Shown piece by piece: positions 1 through 6,487 of a DNA stretch of 9,980 nucleotides; position 1 is the stretch's first letter; every line of letters begins with the position of its first letter. The notes beneath the pieces are model-generated. The model ran no database searches and was not told the DNA's origin. It was given only the letters and a program-made list of their open reading frames with translations. The stretch lies in contig NZ_JAIWNS010000093.1 in NCBI RefSeq assembly GCF_020216685.1, positions 1-9,980 of the forward strand, read 5' to 3'. The stretch is from Methanospirillum hungatei. Its GTDB lineage: Archaea; Halobacteriota; Methanomicrobia; Methanomicrobiales; Methanospirillaceae. The translations under genes were made by a program, and so were the position numbers.

Positions 1-480
1 AAAAAAAAAACAGGTAAAAGACTGACAATTACATTCTTCATCAGTATACCAGTGGTAAACCATTTCAAAGTTATTGATGATCTCATCAGTCCCTTCAAGC
101 CCGATCGGGCCGAAAAAGATTACCGGCGTATTCATCATATCCCGGTTATGCTGTATGTACAACTCACTCATCATTGCTTCCGATTCAGGTCCGGTTGAAA
201 GATTTACCATTTCAACATCAATATCAGGATGGTCAGACAGGTATTTCTCCAGGTATTCATGGACCGGAATACAAGGGCCGCATTCCAAGTCATAAAAGAA
301 CACGACCGGGGCTGAATTATGGGCAGGCTTTGTTGAGTTTACCATTTCATAGAGATCATCGATAGTAAGCTCTGATCCATCTTCAGCAAAAATGGTTGCA
401 TTCACCGGCAGAATCACAATACTCATTATCACAAACAGAATTGCAAATAACTTTTGATAGAGGCTGAAATATCTCATCAT
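1..480 (-). CDS. Exported thioredoxin-fold protein, N-terminal part (cut by window edge)
   Basis: The reading frame is open from ATG at 480 to base 1, 160 codons, and continues outside the window. Residues 1-28 form a signal peptide or membrane anchor: a basic start, then a hydrophobic run ending PVNA. Residues 59-63 (PVVFF) look like the thioredoxin beta strand and are followed by the CGPC redox motif at 67-70. NTPV at 117-120 supplies the cis-proline expected opposite that motif. The protein is therefore probably an extracytoplasmic disulfide oxidoreductase. Cysteines at 150, 152 and 157 (CNC then C) near the edge are not part of a standard thioredoxin fold and may start another domain. An in-frame ATG at 507 also exists, but a TATA-like TATTTTTATG near 505-515 fits a short leader to 480 better. 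The gene follows lon on the same strand but lies behind a terminator, so it probably has its own promoter. The fold is clear; the substrate is unknown. Confidence 0.8.
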   Translation of the reverse strand, partial: MMRYFSLYQKLFAILFVIMSIVILPVNATIFAEDGSELTIDDLYEMVNSTKPAHNSAPVVFFYDLECGPCIPVHEYLEKYLSDHPDIDVEMVNLSTGPESEAMMSELYIQHNRDMMNTPVIFFGPIGLEGTDEIINNFEMVYHWYTDEECNCQSFTCFFF

Positions 481-568
481 GAACAAATCCCAGTAACTTT
501 GATACATAAAAATAGAGGCGAACTGATTCAATTATTTTCCTTCTATGATTACCCTGAATTTACACACC

Positions 569-608
569 AAAAAAAAGAAAACTCCGTCGGCTATTTACAC
601 CAACGGAG
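569..608 (-). terminator. Intrinsic-type terminator of lon
   Basis: On the minus strand the 9-bp stem CTCCGTTGG / CCGACGGAG (one G-T wobble, loop of 9 nt, bases 582-608) spans the lon stop codon. It is followed directly by TTTTCTTTTTTTT (569-581). The stem uses the last lon codons. Archaeal termination needs mainly the U-tract, so the site should work with or without the stem. It separates lon from the thioredoxin-fold gene. Confidence 0.75.
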
Positions 609-2988
609 CAACCGGTTGATCTCCGGACACCTGAAAGACCGGTGATGGCAGGGAAATATCAAGGGCCTCTTGTAATACCTCATCTACCGTTTCGACCAGG
701 ATAAAGGTCAGTTCATACCTGACATCCGCAGGAATATCTGCAAGGTCACGCTCATTCTCCTTTGGGAGAATAATTCTCGTTATCCCGGCACGATGAGCAG
801 CAAGCACCTTCTCCCGAATCCCACCAACCGGTAAGACCGACCCACTCAAAGTCACTTCACCGGTCATGGCAAGGCGGGAATCAACCCTCTTCCCGGTGAA
901 GAGAGAGACGAGAGCAGTAAAGAGAGTGATACCAGCCGAAGGACCGTCTTTGGGCGTTGCACCGGAAGGGACATGAATGTGGACATCACTTGCCATGAAG
1001 TCGATATGAAGTGGACTATGGGCAAACCTGGAGCGGATCAGGCTCATCGAGATATTTGCCGACTCTTTCATCACATCCCCCAGCTGACCGGTGAGTGTAA
1101 GTTTTCCGGTACCGGGCATGAACGTCCCTTCGATAAAGAGGATATCTCCCCCGACCGGAGTCCAGGCAAGCCCGGTTGCAACCCCCGGAGCCAGTGCCTT
1201 CTTTGCTATCTCATACCGGTGAACCTCTTTCCCCAGGATCATCGGAATGTGATCAGATGTAATCATAACCGGAGCGGACCATGTTTCTGAGACAATCTTC
1301 TCTGATACATACCTGGATATCCGGTCAATCTGCTTTTTCAGACCACGGACACCTGCTTCATGAGTGTACTTGTCAATGACGAGACGCAGTGCATCATCTT
1401 CCACCGATAAAACCTCTGCATGAAGGCCATGTTCATCCAGGGATTTTGGAATGAGGTGCTCCTTTCCGATGGAGAACATCTCCTGCTTGGTATACCCTGG
1501 TATCTCAATCAGTTCCATCCGGTCAAGAAGCGGTCCGGGGATGGTTGCGAGGGAGTTTGCCGTTGCGATGAAGAACACATCTGATAAGTCATACGGGACT
1601 TCAAGATAATGATCAGAGAACGTGCTGTTCTGTTCAGGGTCCAATACCTCCAGAAGAGCACTTGCCGGATCGCCGGAGTAGGAAGATGACAACTTGTCTA
1701 TCTCATCCAGAACAAAGATCGGATTCTTCGTCCCTGCTCTTCTGATACCCTGAATTATCCGACCAGGAAGGGCACCAACATACGTTCGCCTATGTCCCCG
1801 GATCTCTGCCTCATCCTTCACTCCGCCAAGGCTTATTCTGACATATTTTCTGCCAAGAGCATCGGCAATACTCTTTCCAAGACTTGTCTTCCCGGTCCCC
1901 GGTGGTCCTGCGAGGAGGAGGATAGAGCCCTGCTTGTCATGCTTGAGTTTCATTACTGCCAGGTGCTCAATAATCCGGTCTTTGACCTTCTCAAGTCCGT
2001 AATGATTTCTCTCCAATATACGCCTGGTTTCTCCGATGTCAATACCGGCCGGTTTTGTTGTCACCCAGGGAAGATCGAGCAGGAGATCCAGGTAATTTCG
2101 GATAACCGGGCTCTCATGCCCCTGGTTTCCGCTGGATTCCAGTTTTTTCACTTCTGCAAGGGCTTTCTTCTTCACCTCATCAGGCATCGATGACTGTATG
2201 ACCCGGTCACGGTATCCGGCATCTTCCGATGAAGAGCCATTCAGATCTCCCAGTTCCTCCTGCATCGCCCGAATCTGTTCTCGAAGCATGGCCTCACGAT
2301 TACTCCGGGCTGACTTCTCTGATACCTTCTTGGTCATCTCAATCCGGAGACTGATATTCTCCTTGCAATCAAGAAGAATTCCAAGGAACATGAGATAACG
2401 GGTCCGGAGAGAGTCAGTCTCAAGGATCTCCTGCTTCTTCTCTACAGAAACCGGTAAGAACGGCATGATGAATCCCATGAGCTGATCAATGGACTCCATC
2501 TGACCGGCCGGCCCGATTATATGGTCTGAGCCCTGGAAGACATGCCCAATATCAAAGATCGTCTTCTTGATCTCATCGAGGAGTTCCCTCTGCCCCTGTT
2601 CATCAATATCCTGAATGTTCGGGATCACCGTACAGGTTGCATACAACCTATCACCATGCGGAATTACCGAATCTATCCGTACCCGGTCAAGGGCATGAAC
2701 CCCAAGGAGGTATCCGTCCCCGGTTTTATGGATAAATGATACCTCAAGGAGGTTTCCAATGGAATACAGATTTTCTTCAGTGAGATTGGAAGGATCAGTC
2801 TCACTATGCACCGATACTCCGATCAGATGAGAATTATCCGGACGGCTTAACTCATTGATGAGTACTGCTCCGGTCTCCTCATCCACCAGAATCTTCGTCC
2901 TCGTATGGGGGAAAATTACCGTGTTTATGAGTGGGAGGAGATAATTCGCATTGAGATGGTCTGTACTTGTTGCATTTGTGGTTGTCAT
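595..2988 (-). CDS. lon: ATP-dependent Lon protease, bacterial (LonA) type
   Basis: A complete 797-residue LonA: cytosolic, hexameric, ATP-driven, degrading misfolded and selected regulatory proteins. The N-terminal substrate-binding domain (about 16-210, starting YLLPLINTVIFP) leads into a helical, probably coiled-coil linker (215-300). The AAA+ module has Walker A GPPGTGKT at 361-368, Walker B IFVLDEID at 424-431 and a TAN sensor-1 motif at 476-478. The protease domain (about 590-780) has the catalytic Ser684 in DGPSAG and Lys727 in GGIREK, the Ser-Lys dyad of the family. Length and spacing match bacterial Lon (Ser679/Lys722 in E. coli). There is no membrane insertion, which distinguishes it from the LonB form usual in archaea. 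ATG at 2988 fits the family N-terminus, though no Shine-Dalgarno site is visible. It lies 49 bp downstream of a marR gene, and its promoter carries an operator-like repeat matching that of marR, so it is probably regulated by that protein. Confidence 0.97.
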   Translation of the reverse strand: MTTTNATSTDHLNANYLLPLINTVIFPHTRTKILVDEETGAVLINELSRPDNSHLIGVSVHSETDPSNLTEENLYSIGNLLEVSFIHKTGDGYLLGVHALDRVRIDSVIPHGDRLYATCTVIPNIQDIDEQGQRELLDEIKKTIFDIGHVFQGSDHIIGPAGQMESIDQLMGFIMPFLPVSVEKKQEILETDSLRTRYLMFLGILLDCKENISLRIEMTKKVSEKSARSNREAMLREQIRAMQEELGDLNGSSSEDAGYRDRVIQSSMPDEVKKKALAEVKKLESSGNQGHESPVIRNYLDLLLDLPWVTTKPAGIDIGETRRILERNHYGLEKVKDRIIEHLAVMKLKHDKQGSILLLAGPPGTGKTSLGKSIADALGRKYVRISLGGVKDEAEIRGHRRTYVGALPGRIIQGIRRAGTKNPIFVLDEIDKLSSSYSGDPASALLEVLDPEQNSTFSDHYLEVPYDLSDVFFIATANSLATIPGPLLDRMELIEIPGYTKQEMFSIGKEHLIPKSLDEHGLHAEVLSVEDDALRLVIDKYTHEAGVRGLKKQIDRISRYVSEKIVSETWSAPVMITSDHIPMILGKEVHRYEIAKKALAPGVATGLAWTPVGGDILFIEGTFMPGTGKLTLTGQLGDVMKESANISMSLIRSRFAHSPLHIDFMASDVHIHVPSGATPKDGPSAGITLFTALVSLFTGKRVDSRLAMTGEVTLSGSVLPVGGIREKVLAAHRAGITRIILPKENERDLADIPADVRYELTFILVETVDEVLQEALDISLPSPVFQVSGDQPVAPLV

Positions 2989-2996
2989 GGTTTGTT

Positions 2997-3017
2997 TAGT
3001 TTGTTTTTGCCTAACTA
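2997..3017 (-). promoter_or_regulatory. Probable MarR operator in the lon promoter
   Basis: On the minus strand, TAGTTAGG, 5 nt (CAAAA), then ACAAACTA forms an interrupted inverted repeat with 6 of 8 arm pairs matching. It lies 9 bp before the lon ATG. The left arm is identical to, and the right arm differs by one base from, the element at the marR promoter, with the same 5-bp spacer. A T-rich TATA-like run (TTTTTATC, about 3026-3034) lies just upstream, so the repeat would cover the predicted transcription start. Binding by the adjacent MarR protein is inferred. Confidence 0.6.
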
Positions 3018-3028
3018 TCCAGTCAGAT

Positions 3029-3056
3029 AAAAAAAAATTACCTGACTTTTTTCAGG
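3029..3056 (-). terminator. Hairpin plus T9 at the end of marR (terminator or attenuator)
   Basis: On the minus strand CCTGA-aaaaag-TCAGG (3056-3041) is followed by the marR stop codon TAA and nine T's (3037-3029). This is a classical terminator shape lying between marR and lon. It would stop or weaken read-through, leaving lon mainly on its own promoter. The same T-rich run could also be part of the lon TATA element. Confidence 0.6.
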
Positions 3057-3457
3057 AGTGTGATAAGGAGGTCAATCTCCTGCTCATCCAGTGAAGCAAT
3101 GACCCGGTCAATGACCTTCTGCAGGGCTTTTTCTTCGGCACGTGCAATCATTGCTCCTTTGTCGGTAAGCCGGATATACTGAATCCTTCCGTCATGGGGA
3201 CAGGATTCCCGGTATACACAATCCATCCGGCTCAATTTATGGATCATGCCAGTGATCGTTGGTTTGGAGTTTTGTGTGATTTCGGCGAGTTGTGAAAACG
3301 TAACATCCTGATGTTCGTCAATGAGCTTCAGATAGGCGATCTGTTTCATCGTGATATCTGAAAGACAGCATTCAGAGAAGATCCCACAAGAGCATTCAGC
3401 TTTCAGCCTGATCAGGTGATCAAATATCCGGAAGAGGTGCTCATGAGGATCATCCAT
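3038..3457 (-). CDS. MarR-family transcriptional regulator, cysteine-rich
   Basis: A 139-residue winged-helix regulator of the MarR type, expected to bind DNA as a dimer. The recognition region is about 52-77 (VTFSQLAEITQNSKPTITGM, then the recognition helix). The wing has the family DGR signature at 89-91 followed by IQYIRLTDKG. Helices at both ends would form the dimer interface. Cysteines are unusually many: C22, C24, C30 and C31 in the N-terminal segment, plus C80 and C86 beside the wing. Thiol oxidation or metal binding as a signal is possible but inferred. The start ATG at 3457 has no Shine-Dalgarno site. A TATA-like element about 35 bp upstream implies a leader of only about 10 nt. A 21-bp inverted repeat overlaps its own promoter, and a near copy precedes lon, 49 bp downstream, so it is probably an autorepressor that also controls lon. 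The family is secure; the ligand and targets are not. Confidence 0.92.
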   Translation of the reverse strand: MDDPHEHLFRIFDHLIRLKAECSCGIFSECCLSDITMKQIAYLKLIDEHQDVTFSQLAEITQNSKPTITGMIHKLSRMDCVYRESCPHDGRIQYIRLTDKGAMIARAEEKALQKVIDRVIASLDEQEIDLLITLLKKVR

Positions 3458-3471
3458 ACTGCAGTACCGAT

Positions 3472-3498
3472 TAGTTAGGTATTCCCAAACTATAAATC
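3472..3498 (-). promoter_or_regulatory. marR promoter with overlapping inverted-repeat operator
   Basis: On the plus strand TAGTTAGG (3472-3479), TATTC, CCAAACTA (3485-3492) is an inverted repeat with 7 of 8 arm pairs matching. It runs into the TATA-like box, read TTTATAG on the minus strand (3498-3492). A start about 25 nt downstream would fall near 3468, beside the repeat, so a bound repressor would block both TBP and polymerase. The same arms and spacer recur before lon. The box also reads as a TATA element on the plus strand. Confidence 0.65.
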
Positions 3499-3775
3499 TT
3501 CTGCCGGTTACTCTTAAAGAGAGTGATTCTATAGTATCCGTTCAGGTGACATCGATTATGGAAGACCTTTATGAAAGGTATGAACGGGATGGGTCCATTA
3601 TATGAAACACTGTACCTGGTCTGATGGCGGGTTCAGTCAGAAATTGAGTTCTTGCAGAGACAGACGCTTGGGAGAAGTTCAAACCCTGGTTGAGATATTG
3701 GATGAGGGAACACATACCTTGAGAGATACCCATTCTACGAAATCATAAAAAACCGCAATCCTCACCGGAAAAAAA
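3499..3775. other. Gene-poor stretch with protein-like fragments, possibly a decayed gene
   Basis: No intact gene is recognised here. The longest small frames are 48 codons on plus (3602-3748) and 54 on minus (3733-3569), neither recognisable. Plus-strand pieces in different frames nevertheless look protein-like: MEDLYERYERDG from 3558, GPLYETLYLV near 3590-3623, DAWEKFKPWLRYWMREHIP from 3663 to a stop at 3720, and YLERYPFYEIIKNRNPHRKK from 3715. A coding remnant with frameshifts would explain this, but composition alone could too. A short perfect palindrome, CTCTT-A-AAGAG, lies at 3511-3521. T-tracts read on the minus strand (3769-3775 and again near 3745-3752) probably end transcription of the gene that stops at 3776. 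Confidence 0.3.
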
Positions 3776-4750
3776 TTAGTAATTGAGGTTTATTGGAACA
3801 TCAAAGCTGGCCGATCCAAGTGGATTTACCCCATGCATCGGTGCGTTCGTTTTCACCGGTCCAGGGTCATCGACCTGCTGTCCATCACCCAGCCAGTCAC
3901 CGTCAATATCCTCTTCTGCCATGGATGCCCAGGGCCACTGGGTGACTGTGTTATCTTCACTCATCGGATCCGAATACAGCAGATGGCAATGATATGCACC
4001 CTCTTCCAGTCCACCATCAAATGCATTACAGACAAAACAGCTCCAATATGAAGCCCTGAACCGCTTCCCATTATCGAACGAATACCCGGTAAACCCGACA
4101 TTCCATGATTTGCACCGGGTCTCATCCGGATTTGAAATCTCTCCCCTGATAAGATGAATATACCCGCTATCATCAACTAACTTCCTCTGGAGCATCATTC
4201 GGGCAAGTTCCGTCTCCCTTCCAGCCTCCTTGAACAACTTTTCCTGCGTTGTGGGATCAGCAATATCTTTGAGGTTTAAGGCAATCTGATCAATGGTTGT
4301 CCCAAGATATCTCCTCTTCTCCCTGATGGTAATCGTGAAAGGAACACCGGCAGAATTGAAATATCTTCCTTCAAGATTACATTCCGAATTTCTGGTCAAT
4401 TCAATATATGGAGGCCACTCGATCCGATACCTGTCAGTATTCCCAAATAACCAGTCTCCTTCCTTCATACTGTAGATAAGAGATTTCCCTCCATATACCT
4501 GCCCTTGTGAATCAGTGTAGGTGTCACAGGCTTCAGAGTAACTATTCGGCACATACTCCCCGTATCTGTCCATAACCCCGCCCATGGGATCTACATACTG
4601 ACCAAACTGATCAAAAAATCCCCCAAAGGTATCATAATCCCGTCCGGTCACCGGATCATAGGATGGAGATGCCCCATATACCGGTGAAATCAGCAGGGAA
4701 AATATCAGAATGAGGATCATGACGGATAGAAAAACCCAATATCTTCTCAT
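3776..4750 (-). CDS. Exported protein of unknown function with Cys/His cluster and DxDGD motif
   Basis: I do not recognise the family. From ATG at 4750 the product is 324 residues. Residues 1-26 are a signal peptide (MRR, a long hydrophobic run, cleavage near VYG-A), so it is probably exported. Two imperfect copies of G-G-x-x-D-x-(F/Y)-G-(Q/E)-Y-V lie at about 43-53 and 57-67. The C-terminal third holds SCFVCNAF and, about 15 residues later, YHCHLLY, a CxxC plus HxH arrangement that could bind a metal. A later DIDGDWLGD resembles an acidic calcium-binding loop. No transmembrane segment follows the signal peptide. The frame stays open upstream to 4846, but that extension would overlap the divergent small membrane-protein gene and bury the signal peptide. 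ATG at 4759 is equally possible. An AAATATTT box near 4783-4790 could serve both divergent genes. Confidence 0.72.
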   Translation of the reverse strand: MRRYWVFLSVMILILIFSLLISPVYGASPSYDPVTGRDYDTFGGFFDQFGQYVDPMGGVMDRYGEYVPNSYSEACDTYTDSQGQVYGGKSLIYSMKEGDWLFGNTDRYRIEWPPYIELTRNSECNLEGRYFNSAGVPFTITIREKRRYLGTTIDQIALNLKDIADPTTQEKLFKEAGRETELARMMLQRKLVDDSGYIHLIRGEISNPDETRCKSWNVGFTGYSFDNGKRFRASYWSCFVCNAFDGGLEEGAYHCHLLYSDPMSEDNTVTQWPWASMAEEDIDGDWLGDGQQVDDPGPVKTNAPMHGVNPLGSASFDVPINLNY

Positions 4751-4826
4751 GATAATCATCTGATACTCGTAAGGCTCAGGGGAAAATATTTGTCCCATCC
4801 TGACCGGTATGAACATGGAGATGTCA

Positions 4827-5006
4827 ATGGAATACCAGTACCTCATTCAGGGAATAATCGCAACCTGTGTCGGAATTCTTCTTTGGTGGCTTTCAGATAG
4901 CATATCAGTCCTAGCGCCGTTTCCTCTCTATGCAGGGGTATTGCTGACGATAGCAGGGATAATTACCATCATAGTCGGGACTGTCGTTCAGGCACTCAAA
5001 AAATAG
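4827..5006 (+). CDS. Small two-helix membrane protein of unknown function
   Basis: The product is 59 residues with two hydrophobic helices, about 6-24 (after MEYQYL) and 33-55, separated by a short loop containing SDSIS and ending QALKK. That basic tail suggests both ends face the cytoplasm. ATG at 4827 is chosen because GGAG at 4817-4820 lies 6 nt upstream. Earlier in-frame ATGs at 4809, 4815 and 4821 lack such a site. An AAAATATTTG box at about 4783-4792 is a plausible TATA element. The gene is divergent from the exported Cys/His protein with only about 76 bp between the chosen starts. It converges on the broken ATPase gene. No function can be assigned. Confidence 0.7.
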   Translation: MEYQYLIQGIIATCVGILLWWLSDSISVLAPFPLYAGVLLTIAGIITIIVGTVVQALKK

Positions 5007-5021
5007 AGCAGGGTTTTCTTT

Positions 5022-6416
5022 TCAGACCAGGTTCAGACACGAACGGATCAGCTGTTCGATATCATCAAGATCATAAGTAATAATTGTGTTATCCTCCTGG
5101 TAGGGGACAAGTGAACGGCCGATGACGCAATACATCTCCTTTCGCTCTGAAGTACCCCATTTTACGAGGGCTGCTTTCTTTCTCAGGCTCTGAACAATTT
5201 TTTCAACCTGAACATTGTCCTGCCATTTACACTCACAGAAGAGGATGGTATCTGATTTCGGATCAATGGCTACGAGATCAATCTCCTGCTCCTTATGCCA
5301 CCATCGCCCTATATCTGAAAATCTAATCGGAAACAGACTGTGTTTATTGAAAAGATAGAATATATCCAGAATTATCTCCTCAAACCTGGGACCGATATAG
5401 TGTGATAATTGGGGAGCAATATATTCATGATATACAAATTCTGATTCGCCCATTTCTATCTCTTTCCGATATGGGTATACAAACCGGAACCAGAAAGAAA
5501 ACAGGTTGTCGTTGATGAGATATACCCCCTTCCGGCTCATTGAACCGGACAACACGGGAGTTTCTCTTCGTATTACCTGTAAGTCTGCAAGGGTTGCAAG
5601 ATACTTCGAAACCAGGCCCTTTTCAAGACCGCAATCATTGGCAATGAGCCCGATTGTGGTATTGCCAATAGCAATTGAGAGAAGGATTGAATAATAATAC
5701 CTGGGCTCTTTCAGTTCCATCCGAAGAACAAATTCCACGTCCCGATACAGGAATGCATCTTCTCTGAGCAGGTTCTGACATACGATCTCTTCGATATCCT
5801 GGAAGGGCTCATCAATGAGACAGTACGCGGGTGTCCCTCCAAATATTGCATAGAGGGTTATAGCCGTTCGCAGATCATTGACGTACGGATAATAATCAAT
5901 AAACCGGAATGGTTTTAGCAATATCTGCCCGGTCCTTCTCCCATAAAGCGGGCTTTTGTAATGCATGAGTTGAGATTTTACAAGCCCGATACTCGAACCT
6001 GATACTATCAGATAGAGGTGAGTTTTTCCAAGAGTGGTATCCCAGTAATACTGAAGAAGAGAAGTAAGGGATGAATCTTCCTGAACAAGGTATGGAAATT
6101 CATCAATTGCAATAACCACACGCGTATCGCTGTGTTTTGAAAGATATACAAAAAAGGCATCCCAGTCTGGAAATGGTGCGTGTAATAGATAATCATCCTG
6201 AAAAAATATCGCTAAATCAGAAGATATACGTTTTAACTATAGATGTTTTGACTCCTCTCTGGCCAGGAGCGGAATCCCACCTACCTGACTGATGAACTGA
6301 TCGGTAAGTTCACTCTTTCCAACCCGTCTTCTTCCATACAAGATCAGTAATTCTGCCTTCTTACTATGAAACCTTCAAATGAGGGCTGATAATTCGGTTT
6401 TCCGATTTATGAACAT
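5022..6416 (-). pseudogene. DUF234-type AAA ATPase interrupted by two in-frame stop codons
   Basis: A single frame of 464 codons carries the whole family architecture. It opens MFINRKTEL, then Walker A YGRRRVGKSEL (27-37), REES (53-56), Walker B VIAIDEF (101-107) and an SGSS sensor segment (139-142). A winged-helix region follows (about 240-290), then a C-terminal DUF234 part with EID (378-380) and ECK (395-397), a PD-(D/E)xK nuclease-like pattern. Two stops interrupt it: TGA at codon 14 (6377-6375) and TAG at codon 60 (6239-6237). There is no frameshift, and the sequence resumes in register after each stop, so these look like point nonsense mutations; TAG could come from a CAG codon. Initiation at GTG 6119 would give a 365-residue protein lacking Walker A, unlikely to hydrolyse ATP. 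Such ATPases are common, often variable archaeal genes of unclear role. Read-through, a residual C-terminal product or sequencing error remain alternatives. Confidence 0.85.
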
Positions 6417-6422
6417 ACTTCA

Positions 6423-6435
6423 AAGTAGTCTACTT
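6423..6435. repeat. 13-bp palindrome just before the ATPase pseudogene
   Basis: AAGTAG-T-CTACTT is a perfect 6+6 palindrome centred on one base, ending 6 bp before the inferred original ATG at 6416. An AT-rich TATA-like stretch lies on its upstream side. It could be a relic operator or a short leader hairpin, and chance is not excluded. Confidence 0.3.
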
Positions 6436-6487
6436 GAAAGTATAATAATTTCCTTGGTTCCTGGATACCAATAACAAAAAATGAGGA

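Noticed and set aside
74..365. Two plus-strand open frames at the left edge
   Set aside because: Both are antisense to the thioredoxin-fold gene, which has a signal peptide, CGPC and a cis-proline in one open frame.
1792..2193. Plus-strand open frame of 133 codons inside lon
   Set aside because: It is antisense to the AAA+ and linker regions of a clearly intact lon, with no family-like sequence.
4751..4846. N-terminal extension of the exported Cys/His protein
   Set aside because: It would place 32 polar residues before a clear signal peptide and overlap the divergent small membrane-protein gene and its promoter.
6008..6196. Minus-strand open frame of 62 codons over the ATPase N-terminal region
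   Set aside because: It is out of frame with the conserved Walker B sequence and has no motif of its own.
6237..6239. TAG as a pyrrolysine codon in the ATPase gene
   Set aside because: Known pyrrolysine use is mainly in methylamine methyltransferases, the gene also has an in-frame TGA, and the stop lies between conserved segments where a Gln codon mutation is simpler.
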